Assembly: GCA_963747755.1 (NCBI GenBank)
Contig: CAVVGK010000014.1
Span: 868,001 to 932,000, forward strand
Length of the DNA stretch: 64,000 nt
Reading direction: 5' to 3'
Source of the DNA: DATFVA01 sp963747755
Lineage (GTDB): Bacteria; Bacteroidota; Ignavibacteria; Ignavibacteriales; Ignavibacteriaceae
The notes beneath the pieces are model-generated. The model searched no databases and was not told where the DNA came from. It saw only the letters and a program-made list of their open reading frames with translations. Positions within the stretch are counted from its first letter, which is position 1; each line of letters opens with the position of its first letter. This document shows, piece after piece, positions 1-8,667 of this stretch. The translations under genes and the position numbers were made by a program.

Positions 1-586
1 ATTTAATATTCTCCGCTTTTAACCCTTCGAGATATTCAATTTTATATTTCTCTAATTCGCTGAATCCTTCTTCACCAAAGAAATGTTTAAGCTCCTCTTT
101 GCACGAATCGTAGATTGTTCTTTCATCTGACGGGTGATGATTGCAGGTTTTAAGCCTGTCAATGTGCTCATCATCTATAGTAAGCGCATTCTCATATATT
201 GTAAGAGGAAATAATATACAATAAAGGGGTTTGTATTTCCACTTGTATTCGCCTTCTAGGTTGGCCAGTTTCTGCAGGGTGCAAAGGCCGCCTTTATCAA
301 GAAACGTGCATTTCCCGTTCATAACCTCAGTACCTACAGCTACACCCGATTCAAAATCCTCATCCTCTTCAGGTGCCTCGAACCATTTCTTTGTATCTTT
401 AACCTGGGTTTCATCGAACATCGGGATGATTTTGTCCTTAAGCGACATAATCATATTATGTTCCTTCAGGTCGGTGTAGACGCCATAATAACAGCACTCG
501 CCTGAACAATTGCAGCTGAAACTGAAAGTAAAGATCTGGGGGTCGATCTTCACTCCATTAATCTCTTTTGTAAACTTTTCGCTCAT
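1..586 (-). CDS. Cysteine-cluster (putative Fe/Zn-chelating) protein, C-terminus cut by window edge
   Basis: The reading frame runs from an ATG at 586 to the left edge without a stop, giving 195 codons, so the C-terminus is missing. The N-terminal part carries a C-x-C-x3-C-C cluster (CNCSGECC, about residues 26-33). Further cysteines follow in the contexts GKCTF, GLCTL, LYCILFP and LKTCNHHP. This spacing resembles the DUF3109 / CxxCxxCC families of putative zinc- or iron-chelating proteins. The start overlaps the fabD stop in a TGATG arrangement, so it is translationally coupled to the fatty-acid genes. Family membership is by pattern only and the biochemical role is unknown. Confidence 0.7.
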   Translation of the reverse strand, partial: MSEKFTKEINGVKIDPQIFTFSFSCNCSGECCYYGVYTDLKEHNMIMSLKDKIIPMFDETQVKDTKKWFEAPEEDEDFESGVAVGTEVMNGKCTFLDKGGLCTLQKLANLEGEYKWKYKPLYCILFPLTIYENALTIDDEHIDRLKTCNHHPSDERTIYDSCKEELKHFFGEEGFSELEKYKIEYLEGLKAENIK

Positions 587-1500
587 CAGATATACTTCTC
601 CACATCAGAATATTTATCGATATTAAAACACTTAACGTCAGGGTTTATTCTTTTAACGAGACCCTGGAGCACCTTGCCCGGACCAACTTCATAAAATTCC
701 TCAATCCCATCACTGATCATATTTTTGATGGTTTCCTCCCACCTGACAGGAGAAGTTACCTGCTCATATAAATATTTTTTTACTTCTTCTTTGGTAAGAA
801 CAGGTTTTGCAGTTACATTGACATAAACGGGAATCCTGCAGTCGTAAATGTTTGTAGATTCAAGTGCATCTTTCAGGTTTTCCTTTGCGGAATCCATTAA
901 AGGTGAGTGGAACGCTCCGCTCACTACCAGTTCTTTTACCAGCTTTGCACCTTTGCTTTTACAGATTTCCATTCCTTTTTTAACGCCGTCAACAGAACCT
1001 GAAATCACTATCTGTCCAGGGGAGTTGAAATTTGCACATTGAACAATTCCTTCAGATGAGGCTTCTGTGCAGCACTCTTCAACGGTTTCAGGATTCAGTC
1101 CGATTACCGCTGCCATAGTACCCTTGTTCTCTTCACCAGCCTGCTGCATGGCTTTTCCTCGAACTCTTACCAACTTGACTGCTTCGTAGAATTGTATTGA
1201 ATTTGCCGATACAAGCGCCGTGTACTCGCCAAGTGAATGTCCTGCGGCTGCATCGGGATGGAGTGTGCGGATTAATCCAGCCAGCACTACACTGTGCAGA
1301 AAAATAGCCGGCTGGGTAAACTCTGTCTGTTTAAGTTGTTCTTCTGGACCGTTAAACATTATATAGGACAGGTTTATGCCCAGAGCATCGTCTGCGGTTT
1401 TAATCATCTCTTTGGCTTCAACGGAGTTTTCGAATAAATCCTGAGCCATTCCTACATACTGCGAACCCTGACCGGGAAATAAAAAAGCTTTTTTACTCAT
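586..1500 (-). CDS. fabD: Malonyl-CoA:ACP transacylase FabD
   Basis: Transfers malonyl groups from CoA to acyl carrier protein to feed fatty-acid elongation in the cytoplasm. The GQGSQ motif lies near residue 10. The nucleophile is the Ser of GHSLGE (about residue 89), the substrate-binding Arg sits in VRGKAMQ (about 114) and the catalytic His in GAFHSPL (about 198). About 304 aa is normal for the family. I start at the ATG at 1500; a TTG directly upstream (1503) would add one residue. It lies 26 bp downstream of fabH in a fabH/plsX/rpmF operon, the usual bacterial order, and its stop overlaps the next start. Confidence 0.97.
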   Translation of the reverse strand: MSKKAFLFPGQGSQYVGMAQDLFENSVEAKEMIKTADDALGINLSYIMFNGPEEQLKQTEFTQPAIFLHSVVLAGLIRTLHPDAAAGHSLGEYTALVSANSIQFYEAVKLVRVRGKAMQQAGEENKGTMAAVIGLNPETVEECCTEASSEGIVQCANFNSPGQIVISGSVDGVKKGMEICKSKGAKLVKELVVSGAFHSPLMDSAKENLKDALESTNIYDCRIPVYVNVTAKPVLTKEEVKKYLYEQVTSPVRWEETIKNMISDGIEEFYEVGPGKVLQGLVKRINPDVKCFNIDKYSDVEKYI

Positions 1501-1526
1501 CAAATGTTTTTAATAATGACACAAAA

Positions 1527-2528
1527 TTAATCCATTCCCCAAACAACGTACAACGCTCCCCAGGTATATCCCGCACCAAACGCTGAGAGGATAAGGTTAT
1601 CACCCTTCTTCAACTTTCCGGCGCGATGGTAATCAACCAGGCAAAGCGGAATGGTAGCCGCGGTTGTATTTCCGTATTTATCAATATTTATCATCACTTT
1701 ATCTTTGCCTAAACCCATTCTTTGCGCGGTAGCATCAATGATCCTTAGATTTGCCTGATGAGGCACAAGGTAGGCAACGTCTTCTGATGTAAGATTATTC
1801 TTCTGCATAATTTCATATGAAACATCAGCCATGCCTTTAACAGCCACTTTATATACAGCCTTTCCGTCCTGGTAAAGATAGTGCATTTTTTTATCGACCG
1901 TTTCATGAGAAGGCGGATTTAAGCTGCCCCCTCCTTTCATATGCAGACTCTCAAGTCCTGAACCGTCAACTTTCAGGATGGAATCTCTAAGACCAATAGA
2001 TTTATCCTCGGTAGGCTCAAGAAGAATTGCAGCTCCGGCATCTCCGAACAGGATGCAATTATTTCTGTCAGTATAATCCACGATTGAACTCATTTTATCT
2101 GCACCTATTACCATAACCTTTTGATATTGTCCGCTTTCAACAAGTGAACAGCCGGTCTGGAATGCAAAAAGGAAGCCCGAGCATGCGGCTGATAAATCAA
2201 ATCCCCATGCATTTTTTGCACCTATTTTATCCTGTACGATGCAGGCTGTTGCGGGGAAAAACATATCGGGGGTAACAGTTGCAACAATTATGCAATCAAT
2301 TTCTTCAGGTGAAATATTATAATTCTTCAGCAGGTCTTTTGCCGCACCTGCAGCCAGGTCGCTTGTTGCACCATTCTCAAGAAGCCTTCGCTCTTTAATA
2401 CCGGTTCTTGTGGTTATCCATTCATCGGTTGTTTCAACAATTTTCTCAAAGTATGCATTGTCCATTATTTTATCAGGTACATACATCCCCAGACCTGTGA
2501 CTACAGCATTATATTTATTACTCTTCAT
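1527..2528 (-). CDS. fabH: Beta-ketoacyl-ACP synthase III FabH
   Basis: Starts fatty-acid synthesis by condensing acetyl-CoA (or a branched acyl-CoA) with malonyl-ACP. The Cys-His-Asn triad is visible: Cys116 in SAACSGF, His257 in PHQANLR and Asn287 in KYGNTTAA. The length of 333 aa is typical. The ATG at 2528 lies 3 bp from the plsX stop, so the two are almost certainly co-translated. Primer specificity (straight or branched) cannot be read from the sequence alone. Confidence 0.97.
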   Translation of the reverse strand: MKSNKYNAVVTGLGMYVPDKIMDNAYFEKIVETTDEWITTRTGIKERRLLENGATSDLAAGAAKDLLKNYNISPEEIDCIIVATVTPDMFFPATACIVQDKIGAKNAWGFDLSAACSGFLFAFQTGCSLVESGQYQKVMVIGADKMSSIVDYTDRNNCILFGDAGAAILLEPTEDKSIGLRDSILKVDGSGLESLHMKGGGSLNPPSHETVDKKMHYLYQDGKAVYKVAVKGMADVSYEIMQKNNLTSEDVAYLVPHQANLRIIDATAQRMGLGKDKVMINIDKYGNTTAATIPLCLVDYHRAGKLKKGDNLILSAFGAGYTWGALYVVWGMD

Positions 2529-2531
2529 TTA

Positions 2532-3572
2532 TCAGTTTCCGGTTTTTACAGAATATTGTTTAATAGAATTTTCAATCTTATCAATCATTTTTTTATCATA
2601 CATGGTTTTAGCCTTTAAAACCATATTGCGTATAGCTTTGGGAGTGCTCGATCCGTGACCAATTATACTAATTCCCTGAACTCCAAGCAAGGGAACGCCA
2701 CCATGCTCCTGGTAATCCATAACCTTTAATGCTTTCCTTAATGATCCCCGCGTCAACCCTATTTTAATTTTATCCAAAAAGTTCTTTTTGGCAGTTTCAC
2801 TCAGAAGATGCTTAAGGAGACGAGGAACAGCCTCTCCGAACTTAAGAAGTATATTCCCTACATAACCATCACATACAACCACATCTACTTTGCCCGTCAG
2901 AATATCTCTTCCTTCTATATTACCTATAAAATTAAGTTTAGATTGTTTCAGAAGCTTCAGGGCTGCCTCAGAGATTTCATTTCCTTTTCCCTCTTCCTCA
3001 CCCATGCTCAGCACACCTACAGAAGGGTTTTTAATTCCTCCCATATCCCGTGCGTATATCGTACCCATAATTGCATATTCAAGAAGATGCTGAGGTTTTG
3101 CATCCTTACCGGCTCCGACATCATAAAGATAACAGATCCCGTTAACGTTGGGCATTTCTGCTCCAATGGTTGGCCTCCCTACTCCGGGAATCCTTCCCAT
3201 TAACAGAGTGGATGCCGCCATCATAGCACCGGTATTTCCTGCACTGAGAAAAGCATCCGCTTTTCCGTCCCTTACCATCTCTGCACCAATCACCATAGAA
3301 GAATCCGGCTTTGATTTTAATGCACTGGTGGGACTATCGGCCATCTCTATGACCTTGTCAGCGTGTATAATGTTATCTTCATTAAAAGTGAGTTTTTCCT
3401 TTGAAAGGACCTTCTTAATTTCATCTGATTTGCCTACCAGGAACAATTCAATTCCGCTTATCTCATTTGATGCCTGAACTGCACCCAATACGATGTTAAG
3501 GGGAGCGAAATCGCCCCCCATTGCATCAACAATTATTTTGCACCTGGTTCTGTTAGGTTCAGAATCGTTCAT
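2532..3572 (-). CDS. plsX: Phosphate acyltransferase PlsX
   Basis: Converts acyl-ACP to acyl-phosphate, the donor used by PlsY in phospholipid synthesis; a peripheral membrane enzyme. The N-terminal IVDAMGGDFAP block (about residues 14-24) is diagnostic. The GAEMVRDGKADAFLSAGNTG region and the C-terminal HGGVPLLGVQGISIIGHG region are also typical. At 346 aa it is slightly longer than average because of about ten extra N-terminal residues before the conserved start. It sits between rpmF and fabH, the classical arrangement that links ribosome and membrane synthesis. Confidence 0.97.
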   Translation of the reverse strand: MNDSEPNRTRCKIIVDAMGGDFAPLNIVLGAVQASNEISGIELFLVGKSDEIKKVLSKEKLTFNEDNIIHADKVIEMADSPTSALKSKPDSSMVIGAEMVRDGKADAFLSAGNTGAMMAASTLLMGRIPGVGRPTIGAEMPNVNGICYLYDVGAGKDAKPQHLLEYAIMGTIYARDMGGIKNPSVGVLSMGEEEGKGNEISEAALKLLKQSKLNFIGNIEGRDILTGKVDVVVCDGYVGNILLKFGEAVPRLLKHLLSETAKKNFLDKIKIGLTRGSLRKALKVMDYQEHGGVPLLGVQGISIIGHGSSTPKAIRNMVLKAKTMYDKKMIDKIENSIKQYSVKTGN

Positions 3573-3594
3573 TAAAAAGGTTTATTATTCGAAA

Positions 3595-3774
3595 TTAGCT
3601 TTTGGGTATAAACATAGATTTTTCATTATAATACCCGCAGGAAGGGCAAGCACGGTGGGTCATTTTCATTTCACCGCAATTTGAACAGGTTCCCAGCGAA
3701 GGAGCCGTAGCCTTATAATGAGTTCTTCTCTTGTCTCTTCTGCTCTTTGACCATTTTCGTTTAGGATTGGGCAT
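3595..3774 (-). CDS. rpmF: 50S ribosomal protein L32
   Basis: A 59-residue basic protein beginning MPNPKRKWSKSRRDKRRTHY, the usual L32 N-terminus. It ends with a four-cysteine zinc ribbon (C30-x2-C33 and C43-x2-C46). It is a structural protein of the large ribosomal subunit. It lies 15 bp after the DUF177 gene and 22 bp before plsX, the conserved yceD-rpmF-plsX order. All four cysteines are kept, so this is the zinc-binding paralogue type. Confidence 0.97.
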   Translation of the reverse strand: MPNPKRKWSKSRRDKRRTHYKATAPSLGTCSNCGEMKMTHRACPSCGYYNEKSMFIPKS

Positions 3775-3789
3775 AACAATTACCGTTTC

Positions 3790-4296
3790 TTAATTAGTGT
3801 TTAATTTATTTTTTAATTCCATTAAAGGGAGCCACCTGGCATCATTTTCATCTTTATTGCAGGAACAGTCGCCTTCATTAAGATTTTTCCCGCATCTCGA
3901 GCAAAGGCCTTTACATTCCTCGATGCACAATTTTTTCATAGGTATCGCCAGTATCGTAAAATCCCTCACATCCGAAGAAATATCTATTGAATCGGCCTCT
4001 GCAGAAAGATACGCTATATTATCCGATACAGTTTCAAGAGGCTTCATTCCTAATATATAAACCATTTTGTATTCTGTATGCAGAGGACTGCCGAAGGAGG
4101 CAGCACACCTGTCGCATTCATAAACAGCATTTACTGAAATATAAGAGTCAAGAATCAATTGGTTGTGAACCTTATTAATCTCAACATCAACTTCAATATT
4201 TCCATCAAATGGTGATTCTAACCCTAGTGTATTTGCAGGTTCAACGAATCTGAATTGATGACTGCCGTCACTCAGATTCGAGATCTTAATCTTCAT
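3790..4296 (-). CDS. DUF177/YceD family protein
   Basis: A 168-residue member of DUF177, whose YceD members are linked to 23S rRNA accumulation and almost always sit upstream of rpmF. A CDRC motif in the middle and a C-terminal cluster (CKGLCSRCGKNLNEGDCSC) could bind a metal; the CxGLCxxCG block is the family hallmark. It is the first gene of the yceD-rpmF-plsX-fabH-fabD run. A good sigma-70-type promoter lies about 40 bp upstream (4334-4362). Its exact molecular function is not settled. Confidence 0.88.
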   Translation of the reverse strand: MKIKISNLSDGSHQFRFVEPANTLGLESPFDGNIEVDVEINKVHNQLILDSYISVNAVYECDRCAASFGSPLHTEYKMVYILGMKPLETVSDNIAYLSAEADSIDISSDVRDFTILAIPMKKLCIEECKGLCSRCGKNLNEGDCSCNKDENDARWLPLMELKNKLNTN

Positions 4297-4333
4297 CGTA
4301 AATTCTCGTATTCTTTACAAAAAAACGATTAGA

Positions 4334-4362
4334 AATATAGCCATACTTACAAATATAGTCAA
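4334..4362 (-). promoter_or_regulatory. Promoter of the yceD-rpmF-plsX-fabHD operon
   Basis: On the minus strand TTGACT (4357-4362) and TATATT (4334-4339) are separated by exactly 17 bp, which would place the transcript start about 30 nt before the ATG at 4296. The same spacing appears at rplU and nuoA in this window. An upstream TATATTTG could act as an alternative TAnnTTTG-type element. Confidence 0.6.
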
Positions 4363-4459
4363 TAAACTACGCTCTGCATATATTCATTTAATGGCTTTGA
4401 TTCTATGGCATCACGAAAAGGATAATTGAGCATTTAATCATCTTAATTGTGACGATCCA

Positions 4460-4672
4460 TCAGTTTTTTTTTAGTATTTCGAATCTCTCATCTCCGTTCA
4501 GTGCTCTCCATAGATTGGCTAAGCCTGGAGGCCCACAGCGCTGTGAAATGCCGTATCTCACCCTATCCTCCCCACTACCTGAAAACGTTCTGAAAACGTT
4601 CTGAATACGTTCTGAATACGTTCTGAATACGTTCTGAAAACGTTGAATAGATAACCAACCAAAGAAATCCAA
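4460..4672 (-). other. Possible interspersed intergenic element overlapping a short reading frame
   Basis: Within the roughly 550-bp gene-free stretch 4297-4851 a 70-codon frame reads through the 11-bp tandem repeat, giving QNVFRT twice, followed by a non-repetitive tail (GPPGLANLWRALNGDERF). A perfect 12-bp palindrome CACAGCGCTGTG lies at 4534-4545 and an inverted repeat ACCGGA/TCCGGT at 4684-4698. There is no obvious ribosome binding site and no recognised protein family. Its composition (GC-richer patches) differs from the flanking AT-rich DNA. I treat it as a candidate repeated non-coding or decayed element, not as a gene. Confidence 0.35.
4579..4644. repeat. 11-bp tandem repeat, six copies
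   Basis: Six consecutive copies of CTGAAAACGTT or CTGAATACGTT fill 4579-4644. Copies 1, 2 and 6 carry AAAAC and copies 3-5 carry ATAC, so they differ at one position. There are no spacers, so it is not a CRISPR. Because 11 is not a multiple of 3, any coding reading repeats only every 33 bp. It lies between the divergent yceD and ABC-transporter genes. Confidence 0.9.
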
Positions 4673-4851
4673 AAGAAGGATTTACCGGATGTTCCGGTTT
4701 AGAGAGGTATTTTTTGGTAATGGGATGAGGTTAATAAATGTCAGGGAAAACAGGCTAAAGTAGCGGAATTTCAAAATTTAGTTTTTTTATGCTATAGTTT
4801 ATAAAGGATGTATACTTTAAATTGGAGTTTTATTTCTGATATCTAAACAAA

Positions 4852-5751
4852 ATGCTCGTAGTCCGGAATCTGACAAAAAAATATAACGATGTAATTGCCG
4901 TAAAGGATCTCAGTTTTACAGTAAGTGAAGGAAAGATTTTCGGCCTTCTGGGTCCAAACGGGGCAGGAAAAACAACTACAATAAGAACCGTTCTGAATAT
5001 AATTAAACCCACTTCCGGTGAAATCAGGTTTTACGATAAAAAAATTTCCAACAACTTTTTTAATGTCATAGGTTATTTACCGGAAGACCGCGGACTCTAT
5101 AAAAAGAGCAGGGTTGATGAAGTAATACTGTACTTTGCTGCTCTTAAGAATATGAACAGGAGTGAAGCACAAAAGAAGCTCGACTTCTGGCTGAACAAAC
5201 TCGAAATCCCAAATTATAAAACAAAGAAAGTCGAAGAACTTTCAAGAGGAAACCAGCAGAAAGTGCAGTTTATTACTTCAGTAATTCATAATCCCAGGCT
5301 CCTGATCCTTGATGAACCTTTCAGCGGCTTCGATCCTATTAACCAGCAGGTTATAAGGGAAACGATCCTTTCCTTCGTCAGTGAAGGAAAGCTGATAATT
5401 CTTTCAACACATCAGATGGAACTGGCTGAAAAGATGTGTTCTGATATTCTGCTTATGAATAAAGGACAGGAAGTCTGCAGCGGATCTCTTTCGCAGCTTA
5501 AGAAAAACTTCGGGGGGAATATGGTCGAGATTGGTTTTGAGGGAAACAGCGGCATCATAAAAGATTTAAGTTATGTTAGAGGTATTGATGACTATAATAA
5601 TTTTGCTGAGGTGCAGCTGAACGACTCTGTAGAACCATATGTTTTCTTGAGAGACATTTCAAACAAAATAAAGGTTAACCATTTCAGGGTAGTCGAACCA
5701 ACCCTGAATAAAATATTTATTGATATGATCAGGCAGAGTGCAGTCAGCTGA
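4852..5751 (+). CDS. ABC transporter ATP-binding protein (ABC-2 / NatA-like)
   Basis: The cytoplasmic ATPase of an ABC-2 exporter. Walker A GPNGAGKT (34-41), signature LSRGNQQK (130-137), Walker B LLILDEP (150-156) and the H-loop His187 are all intact, so it should hydrolyse ATP. The 299-aa length includes a C-terminal extension of about 80 residues, as in NatA/YhaQ proteins. Its TGA overlaps the ATG of the membrane subunit (TGATG). It is the first of twelve same-strand genes. The substrate cannot be read from sequence; sodium, peptide or antibiotic export are family precedents. Confidence 0.9.
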   Translation: MLVVRNLTKKYNDVIAVKDLSFTVSEGKIFGLLGPNGAGKTTTIRTVLNIIKPTSGEIRFYDKKISNNFFNVIGYLPEDRGLYKKSRVDEVILYFAALKNMNRSEAQKKLDFWLNKLEIPNYKTKKVEELSRGNQQKVQFITSVIHNPRLLILDEPFSGFDPINQQVIRETILSFVSEGKLIILSTHQMELAEKMCSDILLMNKGQEVCSGSLSQLKKNFGGNMVEIGFEGNSGIIKDLSYVRGIDDYNNFAEVQLNDSVEPYVFLRDISNKIKVNHFRVVEPTLNKIFIDMIRQSAVS

Positions 5752-6992
5752 TGAAGAAAATTTTTGAAATATCCCGGTGGGAATTCCTGGAAAAAGTTAA
5801 AACCAGGGCGTTCATCCTCTCCCTAATTATCACCCCGGCTTTGGTAATTCTTATTTCTATCGGAGGCACATTAATTTCAACCAATGAACAGGAATCAACC
5901 AAGGCTATCGGTATTATTGACTCTTCCATGATCTATTACTTCCCTCTTTCACAAACCCTTGAAGAATACAAACTGGACAACGGCCAGCCTGCTTATGTGG
6001 TTTTTAACCTTAATCATCCAACAGAAGATTTTAAAGAGAATGTTGTAACGGCTGACCGGGACGTTTATAAAAATAAAATTGCCGGTTACATCCTGCTGAA
6101 TAATGACGGCGATTCGCTTGCTGTCCAGTACCGGAGCAGTAGTTCAGGCAGCTTTAAGGATGTTCAGAGGATCGAGAATGCCGTAAAGGAGGTTAGGATT
6201 AAGATTGGTCTCTTAAAACTTGGGATCAACCCGGATCTTTTAAGCTCGTCTTTCGGAAATATATCGGTTGAACAGGTAACAGTTAAAGAAGGAGACCAGG
6301 TTAAACAGTCGGACTTCATTTCAGAGTTTCTTTCAGCAATTGTTTTCATCATGCTCTTGCTTATGATGATAATTTATTCCGGACAAATGCTTGTAAGGAG
6401 TCTTGTCGAAGAAAAATCAAACAAGCTTATAGAAATTTTAATTTCCAGCTGTACACCGGAGGAACTCCTCGCCGGAAAGATACTGGGACTCAGCGCTCTG
6501 GGACTTTTCCAGATGTTGATATGGACCTGTATAGGGATAGCCCTTGCAGGCACTTCGGTAATCCCTCCGTCTGCTTTTAACAATTTCTTTATTATGCTTG
6601 TTTACTTTATCCTAGGGTTCCTTTTCTATACCGCACTCTTCGTTGGAATAGGTTCTATCGTAACGACTGAGCAGGAAGCCCAGCAGATTACCAGCTATCT
6701 CAGTCTGATCCTGGTACTGCCGATTGCTATTTCAGCATCTGCAATTTTCAATCCTAATTCATTGCTTGTTGAAATATTGTCATTTATTCCATTAACTATC
6801 CCGGCTATTATGCTGCTTAAAATAAACGTTATAGACGTACCGCCTGTAGAGATCCTTTCAACCATAATAATAATGATTGCTTCTATTTATATTACTATAT
6901 TTGCTGCATCGAAAATATTCAGAATCGGGATACTCTCTTACGGTAAAAAACCTGGAATTAAAGAACTCATCTCATGGATAAAAGAAAAGTAG
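5751..6992 (+). CDS. ABC-2 type permease (NatB/YhaP-like)
   Basis: Membrane partner of the preceding ATPase. One N-terminal transmembrane helix (about residues 17-39) is followed by a roughly 150-residue extracytoplasmic domain and five or six C-terminal helices between about 185 and 400. This is the typical ABC2_membrane_3 architecture. The motif VEEKSNKLIEILISSCTPEE just after the second helix is the conserved cytoplasmic coupling segment of the family. The 413-aa length is normal. The start overlaps the ATPase stop, so the two are translationally coupled. Confidence 0.88.
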   Translation: MKKIFEISRWEFLEKVKTRAFILSLIITPALVILISIGGTLISTNEQESTKAIGIIDSSMIYYFPLSQTLEEYKLDNGQPAYVVFNLNHPTEDFKENVVTADRDVYKNKIAGYILLNNDGDSLAVQYRSSSSGSFKDVQRIENAVKEVRIKIGLLKLGINPDLLSSSFGNISVEQVTVKEGDQVKQSDFISEFLSAIVFIMLLLMMIIYSGQMLVRSLVEEKSNKLIEILISSCTPEELLAGKILGLSALGLFQMLIWTCIGIALAGTSVIPPSAFNNFFIMLVYFILGFLFYTALFVGIGSIVTTEQEAQQITSYLSLILVLPIAISASAIFNPNSLLVEILSFIPLTIPAIMLLKINVIDVPPVEILSTIIIMIASIYITIFAASKIFRIGILSYGKKPGIKELISWIKEK

Positions 6993-7011
6993 TCTACAAC
7001 TAAGAGGAACT

Positions 7012-7965
7012 GTGTTTTTCGTAGCTTCATTATTTGCCGCCATCATCCCAATGGTCGCCTACCTGATAATAATCTGGCGAATTGACAGATATGACAGGGA
7101 GCCGTTCAGCCTTCTGATCATAAATTATATTTACGGCGCAGTAGGAGCAATACTTCTGGCTATTATAGGGAGCGGCCTTGTAACCGGACTTCTCTCATAT
7201 ATAATGAATAATGAAGAAATGATATTAAGGTTCCAGACTATCATAGTCGCCCCCGTTGTTGAGGAAACAACCAAGGGTTTCTTCCTCTTCCTGATGATTG
7301 CTAATAAAAAGTTTGACAACATCACAGACGGCATAGTATACGGCGGGGCTATCGGTCTTGGCTTTGGGATGACTGAGAACTTCTTTTATTTTCTTTTCTA
7401 TTCTCAGTCGTTCAGCGGATGGCTGACGATAGTAATAATCAGAACTCTTTTTTCCGGGGTAATGCATTGTGTTTCTACAGGAACGCTCGGAGCATTTTTG
7501 GGCTACGCAAAGTTTAAACCCAAAATAGTTAAAATAACTTTTCCGATTGCAGGACTTGCAATTGCAATGTTCATCCATTTCCTCTGGAACCTGTCGGTCA
7601 GCTTAGAATCTACTGCGATTCTCGGCTTTTTATTTATGATTTTTACCATCGCTGTGTTTATCACAGTGTTTTCAATTTCAGTGCTCGGGGAGAAAAAAAT
7701 CATTTTCAGGGAGCTTCTGCCTGAAACCGAATCGGGTCTCATTCCACATTCGCATCTGAATATACTTAACTCCGGGAAAAGAAATAAACTCGGATGGATT
7801 GATGAAAGTATACGTAAATTATATATTAGTGCAGCGACTACACTTGCATTCAGGAAAATGCAGGCGAGAAATTCGAGCGGTTTAAGTAAGAACTACTATG
7901 AACAGGACATCGAACATTACAGAACATTTATCAGGAACTTATTATCAGGTATACGGCCGGGCTAA
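7012..7965 (+). CDS. PrsW-type intramembrane metalloprotease
   Basis: A polytopic membrane protein of 317 aa with the PrsW signature residues: VVEETTKG (E84, E85, K88), GFGMTENFFY (E122, N123), MHCVSTG (H152) and a late MFIHFLWN (H189). In Bacillus, PrsW cleaves an anti-sigma factor; the target here is unknown. The start is a GTG at 7012 preceded by AAGAGGA. A C-terminal hydrophilic tail of about 90 residues extends past the last helix. It follows the ABC permease by 19 bp and touches the next gene. Confidence 0.82.
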   Translation: MFFVASLFAAIIPMVAYLIIIWRIDRYDREPFSLLIINYIYGAVGAILLAIIGSGLVTGLLSYIMNNEEMILRFQTIIVAPVVEETTKGFFLFLMIANKKFDNITDGIVYGGAIGLGFGMTENFFYFLFYSQSFSGWLTIVIIRTLFSGVMHCVSTGTLGAFLGYAKFKPKIVKITFPIAGLAIAMFIHFLWNLSVSLESTAILGFLFMIFTIAVFITVFSISVLGEKKIIFRELLPETESGLIPHSHLNILNSGKRNKLGWIDESIRKLYISAATTLAFRKMQARNSSGLSKNYYEQDIEHYRTFIRNLLSGIRPG

Positions 7966-8667
7966 ATGACTGAATCTAATTCCTGCATCTGCCTGTTCCC
8001 TGTAATTCCGTTTTTTAATAACGGAGAGTCATCTTTATTCGAATCAATGAGCATCGAAGATTCTTCTCTTTTGTATTCTATACTGTACGAAAATTATATC
8101 GGAATTCTTAGTGAGGCAGCGGATACTTCCACTGTCATCTTCTGCTTTGATAAGCAGGATAAAAGTAAAGTCCCTGAATTCATTACCGATAAAGTAACTG
8201 ACATCCGATGGGTTGATACTTCCAACCTTAATAGTGAAATAAGAAATCTGAACGAAAAATATTTTAAGAAATTCAATAATAATCTCCTGGTATTCGCTCA
8301 TTCAATTGGTTTATCCTATCAAGATGTTAAAAAGATATTCACCCTCCTGGAAATGGATGATGAATCCATTATGCTGGGAAGAGATAGTGATGAAAGGGTT
8401 GCATTCCTGGGTTTTAATAACTACAATGATGAAATAATGGGATCTATCGCAGAATACAGAAACCATTATAATGAATTGCTGATAAGTGCTGGCAGACAGG
8501 ATAATTTTGTTCATACACTCGGTAATTTTATGCTGATTGAAAATAAAAATGATTTTAAAAAACTTTATGAGGAACTTTCCAAAAAAGAAAGTCTTAACTA
8601 TTGTAATCAGATCATCCATGAAAAGTTCACGCACCTTTTTATTGAATATAAGGATCTGCTGAAATGA
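7966..8667 (+). CDS. Unknown protein, possibly DUF2064-like glycosyltransferase fold
   Basis: I do not recognise it with confidence. The 233-aa soluble protein starts directly after the PrsW-like stop and overlaps nadD by 4 bp (ATGA). A stretch NNLLVFAHSIGLSYQDVK followed later by IMLGRDSDERVAFLGF resembles the pattern of DUF2064 / selenodomain-associated transferase 1 (a bound-nucleotide GT-A fold: LLIGxDsP then VLGPxxDGGYxLxG). The acidic and glycine residues of that pattern are largely replaced, so if related it is probably a divergent or inactive member. No signal peptide or membrane helix is visible. Confidence 0.6.
   Translation: MTESNSCICLFPVIPFFNNGESSLFESMSIEDSSLLYSILYENYIGILSEAADTSTVIFCFDKQDKSKVPEFITDKVTDIRWVDTSNLNSEIRNLNEKYFKKFNNNLLVFAHSIGLSYQDVKKIFTLLEMDDESIMLGRDSDERVAFLGFNNYNDEIMGSIAEYRNHYNELLISAGRQDNFVHTLGNFMLIENKNDFKKLYEELSKKESLNYCNQIIHEKFTHLFIEYKDLLK

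Noticed and set aside
2808..3203. Plus-strand 131-codon frame inside plsX
   Set aside because: It is antisense to a fully conserved gene and has no family features or ribosome binding site.
4579..4644. Short regular repeats as a CRISPR array
   Set aside because: The 11-bp units are contiguous with no spacers and no cas genes are near.
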